A stretch of DNA of 64,000 nucleotides from positions 1 through 64,000 of the forward strand of contig DBKT01000012.1 in the NCBI GenBank assembly GCA_002297365.1, given 5' to 3'. Each line of letters begins with the position of its first letter. The first letter of the stretch is position 1. Under the pieces are notes generated by a model. It saw only the letters and a program-made list of their open reading frames with translations, had not been told where the DNA came from and did not search any database. The stretch is from Caryophanales bacterium UBA743. GTDB taxonomy: Bacteria; Bacillota_I; Bacilli_A; RFN20; CAG-826. The translations under genes were made by a program, and so were the position numbers. Positions 33,227-41,719 of the stretch are shown here, in pieces.

Positions 33227-34219
33227 CTAAAAGAAATTTCCTTTCTTTGAATTCGTGAGATCAAGCTCTTTATTTTCCAAAGTCGCCTTGCTTTTCTCTT
33301 GCATATGAAGATAATAATCAGCCAAATCCAAATAGACTTCTTGGTTGGAAGAATCCACTTGGTAATGGTTAAAAACATAGTCAGCCAAATCTTGATGGCG
33401 AGAAGAGAATAGCAACATCCCCAAAGAAACGAATTCCGGCAAAAGAAAAGAGAAAAAGCCAAGGATTATATAAACAAACACGAGAAAGAAATATCTTCCT
33501 ACATAGGAAGCCCTTGTCACATTAAGCGCTTTTACGGAAAGAAGAGAGATCTTAAAAGATTTCATGCCGAGGGTTTGTCTGCCTCTTTTGCAAATCCAAA
33601 GAGGAATCACAAGGAAAAAAAGAAAAGAAGAGAGCAACGCGCATGAAGCGAATTCCGCAATCATGGTCGACAAAGAAACGACTGTTGTTTCCGCATATTC
33701 TTTGTTTGTATAAAGATAACTGAGGCAATGGTCCGTAACTTCTTCTTTGTAAAAAGTGACAAAATATTCGGGATTAAGGGGCTTTTCTTCCACCTTACCG
33801 TCTCCTCCCTCTTGAAAAAGGCGCTCATTCCCATAGGAATATTCAAGGCAACGGGAATGATATTCCTTTTCCGCATCGTCATTGGAAAAGAAAGAAGAAC
33901 GATAAAAAACATCGATCTTCTCCTTCAGGAAATCTTTCTTCTCTCGGGCGGCAGATAAACCAGATTCATCCATATCCACATAGGTGGAAATGAGATTGCC
34001 CTCTACATAGAGCCCCGATTCATTTTGAATCGTTAAACGCTTATTGCTGTTCTCTTTTAAGAATGGCGTTTCTTGCAAAGCCATATTGGCAAAAGAGAAA
34101 AGAGTAACGGCGGTAAATAAGAAAATAACCGCATCCAGAAAAAACGAAGCGATTCTCTTCCAAGTCTTCGCGGGATGATAAATGAGTTCTTTACTGATTG
34201 CTTTTTCCGATGTTTTCAT
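33227..34219 (-). CDS. RDD-family membrane protein (1)
   Basis: A 330-residue membrane protein of the RDD family: first helix starting KRIASFFLDAVIFLFTAV, the Arg/Asp-bearing motif GRQTLGMKSFKISLL between the inner helices, and the distal FSSRHQDLADYVFNHYQV. A hydrophilic segment of about 110 residues (about 50-170) is inserted after the first helix and probably faces outside. A cytoplasmic, Lys-rich tail follows the last helix. It overlaps the end of the preceding RDD-like gene by 29 nt, so the pair is one transcript. RDD proteins are mostly uncharacterised; some act in ion or solute exchange. Confidence 0.75.
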   Translation of the reverse strand: MKTSEKAISKELIYHPAKTWKRIASFFLDAVIFLFTAVTLFSFANMALQETPFLKENSNKRLTIQNESGLYVEGNLISTYVDMDESGLSAAREKKDFLKEKIDVFYRSSFFSNDDAEKEYHSRCLEYSYGNERLFQEGGDGKVEEKPLNPEYFVTFYKEEVTDHCLSYLYTNKEYAETTVVSLSTMIAEFASCALLSSFLFFLVIPLWICKRGRQTLGMKSFKISLLSVKALNVTRASYVGRYFFLVFVYIILGFFSFLLPEFVSLGMLLFSSRHQDLADYVFNHYQVDSSNQEVYLDLADYYLHMQEKSKATLENKELDLTNSKKGNFF

Positions 34220-35444
34220 CTTTTTCGTTAACCTTCATTTCGAATTCCAATGGGTTTTTGATAAGGATATCGCTGCAAATTTCAGCTACCCCTTGATGGC
34301 GCTTTGAAAAAGCGGACAGGATAAGGGAGAGGAAATCCAGCAAAAAAGAGAGAAGCAAGACATAGAAGAAAGTAAAAAAAGAACCGTACTTGACAAAATA
34401 GATCGCTTGCGAGGAAAAAAAGAAAGACGCAAAGAAAATACCGGAAAATTGAAGAAAAAAGCGGAAAAGGCCCTTCAAAAAGATATTTTTCCCACGAAGT
34501 TCTAAATCATCGGATGTAGAGTAACCCAGTTTAAAAAAGTAAATTCCCGTTGTTCGGTGCTTTTTGAATAACAGGGGCAGAAGAAATTCAGCGACCGCAA
34601 AAGCAAAGCAGAAACTCAGAAAATAAGAAAGAATATACCCAAGATTCAATTTCTTATAGCTCTCCAAAAAAATGGCATTCTCCTTAACGTAAGAAGACAG
34701 GGAGTTCTCCACTTCCGAGATAAAAAGGCCTTGAGCGTGCTGAAAGGAAGAGGACAAAGCCCGATAAACGTTTTTTGCGGACTCCCCTTTTTCACCATAG
34801 ACCAAATAGTCGGCCAAAAGAGTTGCCTTAGATAAGGAAAGCTGACGATAGAGAGGAAGGTCGTTTGTTTTGATTTCGAAATAATCATCAAAAACATTTT
34901 TCTCAAAAAGAGAGGCCTTAAGATAGAAATATTCGTCTTTTTCGGAAGAATAATCTTTTCCGTCATACACATAAGAGGACAATTCGGGCTCACCTTCTTT
35001 GTAAACAAAAAAATAATAGCCAAGAGGGTCCTTCCAATATCCCTTCGCTAAAAAAGTATCTTCCTCGCTGACTTTTTTATTAACGTACCCTTCATGCGTG
35101 GAATAAGGAAATTCCCTTTCGTTTAAGTAGAAAGAAGTCTTCGCGTAAGTAAGCAAGAAAGAATCCGTCATTTCAGAGACGCTATAAAGCTCTTCCCCAC
35201 CGCTTTTAAAGGTCTGAAGGTGAGTTTTGGCAACAATTTCCTTTAATGAAGTTTGAGAAGAAAAAATAGAGCTTTTGAGATTTTTCGTTTGAGGGACGGC
35301 AGAAAAGATTTGAGAGAAAATGAGCATGTATGCAAAAAGAGTCAGCAACATCGTCACAAGATAATCGGCAATATTGGATAAAATGATTTTTCCTTTTGAG
35401 GCAATCGCATTGTCTTTATAAGATGAGAGTTCCTTTTGTTTCAT
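34191..35444 (-). CDS. RDD-like membrane protein (2)
   Basis: A 417-residue membrane protein resembling its two neighbours in layout: an N-terminal helix (IADYLVTMLLTLFAYMLIFS), a long outer domain of about 200 residues, then several helices and a final motif KRHQGVAEICSDILIKNP that is the counterpart of the RDD distal motif. The canonical RTLG motif is degenerate, so it is a diverged RDD member. The start at 35444 has no Shine-Dalgarno; TATAGT ends 8 nt before it (35453-35458), a leaderless arrangement, divergent from the small HTH gene. It overlaps the next RDD gene. Confidence 0.65.
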   Translation of the reverse strand: MKQKELSSYKDNAIASKGKIILSNIADYLVTMLLTLFAYMLIFSQIFSAVPQTKNLKSSIFSSQTSLKEIVAKTHLQTFKSGGEELYSVSEMTDSFLLTYAKTSFYLNEREFPYSTHEGYVNKKVSEEDTFLAKGYWKDPLGYYFFVYKEGEPELSSYVYDGKDYSSEKDEYFYLKASLFEKNVFDDYFEIKTNDLPLYRQLSLSKATLLADYLVYGEKGESAKNVYRALSSSFQHAQGLFISEVENSLSSYVKENAIFLESYKKLNLGYILSYFLSFCFAFAVAEFLLPLLFKKHRTTGIYFFKLGYSTSDDLELRGKNIFLKGLFRFFLQFSGIFFASFFFSSQAIYFVKYGSFFTFFYVLLLSFLLDFLSLILSAFSKRHQGVAEICSDILIKNPLEFEMKVNEKDENIGKSNQ

Positions 35445-35452
35445 GCTTAATA

Positions 35453-35458
35453 ACTATA
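35453..35458 (-). promoter_or_regulatory. -10 box of RDD-like gene 2, candidate leaderless start
   Basis: TATAGT-TATTAAGC-ATG with no ribosome binding site. The opposite strand carries the upstream region of the HTH gene, so both genes could be controlled from the same ~75-base interval. Confidence 0.5.
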
Positions 35459-35518
35459 GTGAATTATCATCAAAAACGCATTCTTTTGTTACGTTTTGCA
35501 TTAGAAAACAATAAAATC

Positions 35519-35770
35519 ATGGAAATGAAAAATTCTCCTTTTAAGAAAAACGTTTCAATCCTCTACATCTACGACAAACTTCTTAATAACCGATTCCTTA
35601 GCAAAAAAGAGGTTCAAGCCGAATTATTGATCAACGATTTGACCTTTAAGCGCTACATCAAAGATATTCGCGATTATTTTTCCTTCATGAGAAAGGACGA
35701 AGAAATTTACTACGACAGGGACAGCAAGCTCTATTGGATAAAGAAAAAGACCTTAGATTTGCATTTCTAA
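35519..35770 (+). CDS. Small HTH protein, WYL/DeoR-type DNA-binding domain only
   Basis: An 83-residue plus-strand protein consisting of the helix-turn-helix found at the N-terminus of WYL or DeoR regulators (SILYIYDKLL, SKKEVQAELLINDLTFKRYIKDIRDYF and a basic wing YYDRDSKLYWIKKK). It has no effector domain. The longer open frame to 35396 is antisense to the RDD gene and is discarded. Start is 35519 or 35525; TAAAAT (35512-35517) ends 7 nt before the second ATG, again leaderless-like. Its 3' end is part of the terminator stem. It sits between divergent and convergent RDD genes and may regulate them. Confidence 0.7.
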   Translation: MEMKNSPFKKNVSILYIYDKLLNNRFLSKKEVQAELLINDLTFKRYIKDIRDYFSFMRKDEEIYYDRDSKLYWIKKKTLDLHF

Positions 35771-35783
35771 GGCCGTTTTTTTA
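35751..35783. terminator. Bidirectional terminator overlapping two stop codons
   Basis: CCTTAGA / TCTAAGG (35751-35757 and 35766-35772) followed by a seven-T run on the plus strand and TTTTTCTTT on the minus strand. The stem includes the last codons and stop of the HTH gene, and the T run touches the TAA of RDD gene 3: very compact packing. Confidence 0.8.
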
Positions 35784-37148
35784 TTCTTCTTTGTTGAGAT
35801 TTACTTTGTTCGTTGGATTCGTTGCTTCCTTTTTGGCGTACTCCTCATCTTTCGCTTTTTCAAAATCATCAAAGGAAGTCATATTCCTTGCCTCATCTCT
35901 TCGGGCGTTGATAGTCGAAAGATCCAAAATGGTGTCCTCTTTTAGCATCCTTCCGTCATCGAAAGATTCTTGAGGCTGATGCTTGGCAAGATACATCTCT
36001 TTATCTTCGTAATTAGCAAAGATTTCCGAGCCTTTAAGAGATACTTCCGTCGTCTTAAAGAGGCGATCATGAATAGTCCCCTTCCCGGTTTTAGAGAAAG
36101 CGCAGAAAGCGAAATCAATCAAGCAAGCCGCGCCAAAAGCCATCATGCTCACTCCCGAATTCGGAATAAGGGTTAAAGAGGCAAGGATGAGCATGAATAA
36201 TGGTCTAAGGCACCTTTGCAAGGGATTCATATAGACAGCATCTTCCCTTACCACCGCTAAACGGAAAACGAATTTCCCTAAGGTTCTCCCCTTCTTATCG
36301 CATACAGGGATGAGATAAAGGAAAATGAAATAAATAGGCAATACAGCCGTTAAGGAACATTCCCAGGAAATCATTTGAACCTTATAGTAATGATCGGTGA
36401 AATAGGTCTGATTGGAACCTTTTTGGCCTTCCATATGAAGAGCGGCGTCATAATATATTCCGGATAATTTTCCGCTTGTCTCGTCGACGGACAGGAAATA
36501 ATTTCTGAGATTCTTTAAAGTGTCGGCATCCTTCGCATCCACCTTATCCTGTATCTCTTTTCTTAAAATCGGTTTCTTGGCAAAATCCGGAGTGCCCTCC
36601 TCATTCACGGCATATTGGAAATAAAGCTGAGAATCATCATTTGAATATAAAACCGCGTCTTTCTTTCCTTCTACCTTTTCAATCTCCGGCAAAAGGAAAA
36701 TCTTCGTGTAGGTAAATTCCTTATAAGAGTCTAATGCATCAGGGGAATAAGTGTAATTTTCTGGCTGAATCATTCTTGAATCCGTCGGATAAAAGACGGT
36801 GTAGTAATTCCATACTTTATCCAAATAGGCTTCATAGCCTAGCTCTCCGTTCGGAGTGGCGATATACCCTAAAGAGGAATTTTCTTTTCCGTCTTCCGCA
36901 TAGCCGAATAAAGAGATGGTTTGAATCTCCCCGGAATCATCTGCTGTCGTCTGGAAAAGACCCGAATCTTTCGCGAAAGAATAATACTCTTGTCGAAGCG
37001 TATTGCCGTTTAAGGCGTCAAACATATAAGTGCCCGTCAAAAAAGAATTGAGCAAAGTTCCGATAAGAAAAGCCAAAACAAAATCCACGATAAAAGCAAA
37101 GGCCCTTTTGCTAATCGGTGCAGGTGTTAATAAATCTTCGTTTTCCAT
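35781..37148 (-). CDS. RDD-family membrane protein (3)
   Basis: A 455-residue RDD protein. First helix begins with the family Arg/Asp pattern (SKRAFAFIVDFVLAFLIG), the inner motif is KKGRTLGKFVFRLAVV and the distal motif GKGTIHDRLFKTTEV. An outer domain of about 220 residues (35-260), rich in Tyr, Asp and Glu, follows the first helix, and a charged cytoplasmic tail of about 90 residues ends the protein. No Shine-Dalgarno; TATATT (37156-37161) ends 7 nt before the ATG. Adjacent to the HTH gene in convergent orientation and close to two other RDD genes, so the cluster may act together at the envelope. Confidence 0.8.
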   Translation of the reverse strand: MENEDLLTPAPISKRAFAFIVDFVLAFLIGTLLNSFLTGTYMFDALNGNTLRQEYYSFAKDSGLFQTTADDSGEIQTISLFGYAEDGKENSSLGYIATPNGELGYEAYLDKVWNYYTVFYPTDSRMIQPENYTYSPDALDSYKEFTYTKIFLLPEIEKVEGKKDAVLYSNDDSQLYFQYAVNEEGTPDFAKKPILRKEIQDKVDAKDADTLKNLRNYFLSVDETSGKLSGIYYDAALHMEGQKGSNQTYFTDHYYKVQMISWECSLTAVLPIYFIFLYLIPVCDKKGRTLGKFVFRLAVVREDAVYMNPLQRCLRPLFMLILASLTLIPNSGVSMMAFGAACLIDFAFCAFSKTGKGTIHDRLFKTTEVSLKGSEIFANYEDKEMYLAKHQPQESFDDGRMLKEDTILDLSTINARRDEARNMTSFDDFEKAKDEEYAKKEATNPTNKVNLNKEE

Positions 37149-37155
37149 AGAAATT

Positions 37156-37161
37156 AATATA
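37156..37161 (-). promoter_or_regulatory. -10 box of RDD gene 3, candidate leaderless start
   Basis: TATATT-AATTTCT-ATG with no ribosome binding site. A TTTCTT 17 nt upstream is the best -35. Confidence 0.45.
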
Positions 37162-37189
37162 GGTTATATCAAAGAAATAAGAAAGCATT

Positions 37190-37222
37190 AAAACAAAAAG
37201 CCCCTACGGAATGCAGGGGCTT
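37190..37222 (-). terminator. Terminator of the str operon (after tuf)
   Basis: Eight-base-pair stem AAGCCCCT / AGGGGCTT (37215-37222 and 37198-37205) with a 9-nt loop, followed by TTTGTTTT on the minus strand, about 20 nt after the tuf stop. Confidence 0.93.
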
Positions 37223-37240
37223 GATGTGACTAATCAGAAA

Positions 37241-38458
37241 TTAGTGAATGATTTCGACAACCTGTCCGGAACCAACGGTTTTGCCGCCTTCACGGATAGA
37301 GAACTTGGTGCCAGCTTCCAAAGCAACTGGGTGAATCAAGGTAACGGTGAAGGTAACGTGGTCACCTGGCATAACCATTTCGACATCGGCTGGGAGGTCG
37401 ATGGTGCCGGTGATATCGGTGGTACGGAAGAAGAATTGTGGACGATAGCCTTTTAAGAAGCCAGTATGACGTCCGCCTTCTTCTTTAGTAAGGACGTAGA
37501 CGGTAGCAGTGAACTTATCGTGTGGAACGATAGATCCTGGTTTGGCAAGAACTTGGCCACGTTCGACTTGGTCGTGGGTGATGCCACGGAGAAGAGCGCC
37601 GATGTTATCGCCAGCTTCCGCGTAATCAAGGGTCTTACGGAACATTTCGAGACCGGTGATGACGGATTTTTGGGTAGGTTTGATGCCAACGATCTCAACT
37701 TCATCGTTGATGTGAGCAACACCACGCTCAACACGGCCAGTAACGACAGTGCCACGGCCAGAGATGGTCATGACATCTTCGATAGGCATTAAGAATGGCT
37801 TGTCATCAGAACGAACTGGATCTGGGATATAGGTGTCAAGAGTATGCAATAACTCAAGAATTGGTTTGGCATCTGGGTCTTTGCTGGAGGTAACTTGAAG
37901 GGCCTTCAAAGCAGAGCCACGGATGACTGGTAATGTATCACCTGGGAATCCGTAAGAAGTAAGAAGGTCACGAACGTCCATTTCGACTAAGTCGATTAAT
38001 TCTGGATCGTCGACCATATCGCACTTATTAAGGAAGACGATGATGGATGGAACGCCGACTTGACGAGCAAGTAAGACGTGTTCACGGGTTTGTGGCATAA
38101 CACCATCGGTAGCGGCGACAACAAGGATAGCGGCATCCATTTGTGCGGCGCCGGTAATCATGTTCTTGATATAGTCAGCGTGCCCTGGGCAGTCAACGTG
38201 AGCATAGTGACGGGTTTTGGTTTCGTATTCTTCGTGAGCGGAGTTAATGGTGATACCACGAGCTCTCTCTTCTGGTGTAGAGTCAATGCCAGCATAGCCG
38301 ACGTCTTTCGCATTGCCATCGACGCCGTTGGTTTCTTTGCCAACTAAGCTAAGAACGTGCATGATAGCAGCCGATAAGGTTGTCTTACCATGGTCGATGT
38401 GGCCGATTGTACCAACGTTAACGTGGACACGGTCACGGTTGAATTTCTCTTTTGCCAT
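37241..38458 (-). CDS. tuf: Elongation factor Tu
   Basis: GTPase delivering aminoacyl-tRNA to the ribosome, 405 residues from the ATG at 38458 (MAKEKFNRDR); GGAGG is 10 nt upstream and the frame to 38491 is ignored. GTP-binding motifs: GHIDHGKTT (Ile where most EF-Tu have Val), DCPGH, NKCD. It is about ten residues longer than Bacillus EF-Tu because of a loop in the effector region (GKETNGVDGNAKD). Last gene of the rpsL-rpsG-fusA-tuf operon, with a good internal promoter in front (38503-38531). Confidence 0.98.
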   Translation of the reverse strand: MAKEKFNRDRVHVNVGTIGHIDHGKTTLSAAIMHVLSLVGKETNGVDGNAKDVGYAGIDSTPEERARGITINSAHEEYETKTRHYAHVDCPGHADYIKNMITGAAQMDAAILVVAATDGVMPQTREHVLLARQVGVPSIIVFLNKCDMVDDPELIDLVEMDVRDLLTSYGFPGDTLPVIRGSALKALQVTSSKDPDAKPILELLHTLDTYIPDPVRSDDKPFLMPIEDVMTISGRGTVVTGRVERGVAHINDEVEIVGIKPTQKSVITGLEMFRKTLDYAEAGDNIGALLRGITHDQVERGQVLAKPGSIVPHDKFTATVYVLTKEEGGRHTGFLKGYRPQFFFRTTDITGTIDLPADVEMVMPGDHVTFTVTLIHPVALEAGTKFSIREGGKTVGSGQVVEIIH

Positions 38459-38502
38459 TGTTTTTATTCCTCCAATAATGGTTTTCAACAAATTGCTAAT
38501 GT

Positions 38503-38531
38503 ATTGTAAATCTCACTACGTGAATAATCAA
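38503..38531 (-). promoter_or_regulatory. Internal promoter of tuf
   Basis: -35 TTGATT (38526-38531), 17-nt spacer, -10 TACAAT (38503-38508), in the 78-nt gap after fusA. It would boost EF-Tu relative to the rest of the operon. Confidence 0.7.
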
Positions 38532-38536
38532 TAAAA

Positions 38537-40639
38537 TTAGCGGTTAGACATATTGCTATTCGCAATAATTTGATCTTGGACATAGCGTGGGCATTCTCCA
38601 TAGTGGTCAAAGGCCATCATGAAGTTTCCACGACCTTGCGTCAAGGAGCGCAAATCAGTGACATAGCCGAACATTTCAGCAAGTGGGACGAAGCAGTCGA
38701 TTTCCTTAGCGTTGCCGCGTTGGATTTCTCCTGTGATCTCACCACGTCTACGGCTGACATCGCCAATGACATCGCCATAGTACTTTTCTGGAACGGTGAT
38801 TTCGACTTTCATGATAGGCTCGAGAATGACAGGATCGCACTTGCTAGCGGCGGCTTTCAAAGCCATGGAAGCGGCGATCTTGTAAGCGGCTTCGGAAGAG
38901 TCGACATCGTGATAGGAACCGTCAAATAAGGTTGCTTTGATATCGATAACCGGATAGCCGGCGATCAAACCACGGCCAAGGGCATCTTCAAGACCTTGTT
39001 GCGTAGGCTTGATGAATTCCTTTGGAACGGCTCCGCCGACGATAGCGTCAACGAATTCGAAGCCTTTTCCTGGGTTTGGTTCGAAACGGATCCAAACATC
39101 ACCGTATTGACCATGACCACCGCTTTGTTTGACATAACGGCCTTGCGCTTCGCCAGTCTTACGGATGGTTTCACGATAGTTGACTTGCGGTCTTCCGACG
39201 TTGACTTCGACACCGAATTCACGTCTCATACGGTCAACGATGATATCGAGCTGAAGCTCGCCGACGCCGCCGATGATGGTTTGGCCGGTTTCCGTATTCG
39301 TATGCGCTTTGAAGGTCGGATCTTCTTCCGCCAATTTTTGGATGGCGATATTCATCTTCTCCAAATCGCCCTTGGTCTTAGGCTCGACAGCCTCTTCCAA
39401 GACTGGTTCAGGGAATTCGAGGGATTCAAGAACGACCGGTTCAGATGGATCGCAAAGGGTGTCGCCAGTCGTGGTGTTCTTTAAGCCGACAACGGCGCCG
39501 ATTTCGCCAGCGTGAAGAACGCTGACTTCCTGACGGTGGTTGGCGTGCATCAAGACCAAACGAGCGATACGCTCTTGTTTGCCATTCGAAGAGTTAAGAA
39601 TATAGGTTCCGCTCTTTAATTCTCCTTGATAGACACGGACATAGGCCAAACGGCCAACGAATGGGTCGGTGGCAATCTTGAAGGCTAAGCCAATGAATGG
39701 GGCATTATCCGTAACTTTGCAGACATAATCCTCACCATTGAGTTTGCCCTTTTCACCATGAATATCAAGAGGGGATGGCAAATAGTCAATAACAGCGTCC
39801 AATAATAATTGGATGCCTTTGTTTTTGAAGGCGGTGCCACAGAAAACTGGGAAGAATTTCGCGGTTAATACAGCCTTACGAGCAGCGGCCTTAATCATAT
39901 CAACGCTTGGCTCTTGTCCATCAAGAACCATCATCATAAGGTCTTCATCATAATCGGCCAAGGCCTCAATGAGCTTTTGATGGTATTCTTTCGCTTGCTC
40001 TTTTAAATCATCAGGGATTTCGACTTGTTTTGGGGCTTCTTCTTTCTTATCGCTAAAGACCCAGGCAATCATCTTGACAAGGTCTACTTCCCCGATAAAT
40101 CCACTCTCTTTGCCGATAGGAAGTTGGAAGGCTGCGTATTTCACGCCAAGTCTTTCTTTGAGAGTGTCTAAGCACATAAAGAAGTCCGCGCCGATAGCGT
40201 CCATCTTGTTGCAGAAGACGATTCTTGGAACTTCATATTTATCGGCTTGTCTCCAAACGGTTTCGGTTTGTGGCTCAACGCCGTTTTTGGAATCAAGAAC
40301 GGTAACCGCACCATCGAGAACACGGAGAGAACGCTCAACTTCGACAGTGAAGTCAACGTGCCCTGGGGTATCGATGATATTTAAACGATAGCCTTTCCAG
40401 AAAGCGGTTGTAGCAGATGCGGTGATTGTGACACCACGCTCTTGCTCTTGGACCATCCAGTCCATGACGGCGGTTCCTTCGTGAACTTCGCCGATTTTGT
40501 GGGTACGTCCTGTGTAATAAAGGATACGCTCAGTCGTTGTGGTTTTACCAGCATCGATGTGAGCCATAATACCAATGTTGCGGGTGTGTGGGAGGTCGTA
40601 AGTGGCGCTCTCAACAATATCATTTTCATCAACAGCCAT
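38537..40639 (-). CDS. fusA: Elongation factor G
   Basis: Translocase GTPase of 700 residues, the usual length. G1 AHIDAGKTTTTE, effector region RGVTITASATT, G3 DTPGHVDF and G4 NKMD are present, followed by domains II-V ending in the typical QIIANSN-type C-terminus. AAGGAG is 7 nt before the ATG. Third gene of the str operon, 14 nt after rpsG. Confidence 0.98.
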   Translation of the reverse strand: MAVDENDIVESATYDLPHTRNIGIMAHIDAGKTTTTERILYYTGRTHKIGEVHEGTAVMDWMVQEQERGVTITASATTAFWKGYRLNIIDTPGHVDFTVEVERSLRVLDGAVTVLDSKNGVEPQTETVWRQADKYEVPRIVFCNKMDAIGADFFMCLDTLKERLGVKYAAFQLPIGKESGFIGEVDLVKMIAWVFSDKKEEAPKQVEIPDDLKEQAKEYHQKLIEALADYDEDLMMMVLDGQEPSVDMIKAAARKAVLTAKFFPVFCGTAFKNKGIQLLLDAVIDYLPSPLDIHGEKGKLNGEDYVCKVTDNAPFIGLAFKIATDPFVGRLAYVRVYQGELKSGTYILNSSNGKQERIARLVLMHANHRQEVSVLHAGEIGAVVGLKNTTTGDTLCDPSEPVVLESLEFPEPVLEEAVEPKTKGDLEKMNIAIQKLAEEDPTFKAHTNTETGQTIIGGVGELQLDIIVDRMRREFGVEVNVGRPQVNYRETIRKTGEAQGRYVKQSGGHGQYGDVWIRFEPNPGKGFEFVDAIVGGAVPKEFIKPTQQGLEDALGRGLIAGYPVIDIKATLFDGSYHDVDSSEAAYKIAASMALKAAASKCDPVILEPIMKVEITVPEKYYGDVIGDVSRRRGEITGEIQRGNAKEIDCFVPLAEMFGYVTDLRSLTQGRGNFMMAFDHYGECPRYVQDQIIANSNMSNR

Positions 40640-40653
40640 GGGTATTCTCCTTA

Positions 40654-41124
40654 TTACCAGCGGTAGTGAGCATAAGCCTTATTGGCTTCTGCCATCTTAT
40701 GAACGTCTTCCTTCTTCTTAACAGAGGCACCCGTTCCATTAGCGGCATCGATGATTTCGCCTGCTAATTTTTGTTCCATGGTCTTCTCATTGCGAAGACG
40801 GGAATAGGTGACGAGCCAGCGAAGGCCGAGAGTTTGTTTTCTTTCTGGGCTGACTTCGACTGGAACTTGGTAGTTGGCCGCACCAATACGGCGAACTTTG
40901 AGTTCCACTTCTGGCATGATGTTGTTGATTGCGGTCGCAAACACATCGATGGCAGGTTTCTGAGTTTTTTCTTCGATGATCTTGAAGGAGTTATAGATGA
41001 TGGTTTGAGCAGTTCCTCTCTTGCCGTCATACATAACGCGGTTGATCAAACGGGTAACGAGCTTGCTGTTATAGATCGGATCTGGCAAGACATCGCGTTT
41101 TTCGATTTTTCCTTTACGTGACAT
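40654..41124 (-). CDS. rpsG: 30S ribosomal protein S7
   Basis: Primary 16S rRNA 3'-domain binding protein of 156 residues, beginning MSRKGKIEKRDVLPDP and carrying the RRIGAANYQVPVEV and LRWLVTYSR motifs. In the str operon between rpsL and fusA. S7 is the translational repressor of this operon in E. coli; no equivalent site was examined here. Confidence 0.98.
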   Translation of the reverse strand: MSRKGKIEKRDVLPDPIYNSKLVTRLINRVMYDGKRGTAQTIIYNSFKIIEEKTQKPAIDVFATAINNIMPEVELKVRRIGAANYQVPVEVSPERKQTLGLRWLVTYSRLRNEKTMEQKLAGEIIDAANGTGASVKKKEDVHKMAEANKAYAHYRW

Positions 41125-41143
41125 AAATCTCTAATCCTTTCTA

Positions 41144-41563
<420 letters not shown>

Positions 41564-41598
41564 TTTGTCCAATTCTCCTTTTCGAGTAATCCGCATTC

Positions 41599-41626
41599 GT
41601 GAAAAAAGGGGCAAAACCCTTTTCAC
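41599..41626 (-). promoter_or_regulatory. Hairpin in the rpsL leader, possible attenuator
   Basis: Minus-strand GTGAAAAGGG-TTTTG-CCCC-TTTTTTCAC. The pairing can be read as AAAAGGG/CCCTTTT followed by T residues, a weak terminator shape, located inside the ~68-nt leader of the str operon. Confidence 0.4.
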
Positions 41627-41637
41627 ATGCATTGAAG

Positions 41638-41665
41638 ATTTTACCTTCCCTTAAAACGTTGTCAA
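41638..41665 (-). promoter_or_regulatory. Promoter of the str operon
   Basis: -35 TTGACA (41660-41665, consensus), 16-nt spacer, -10 TAAAAT (41638-41643). Drives rpsL-rpsG-fusA-tuf. Confidence 0.82.
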
Positions 41666-41719
41666 CATCGAATTTATATGGATTTTGACACACAAGGTTA
41701 AGTGTGCTTTGATTTATCT

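Noticed and set aside
33112..33462. 116-codon minus-strand frame overlapping the RDD gene end
   Set aside because: Out of frame with the RDD gene, no RBS, and covers the structured leader.
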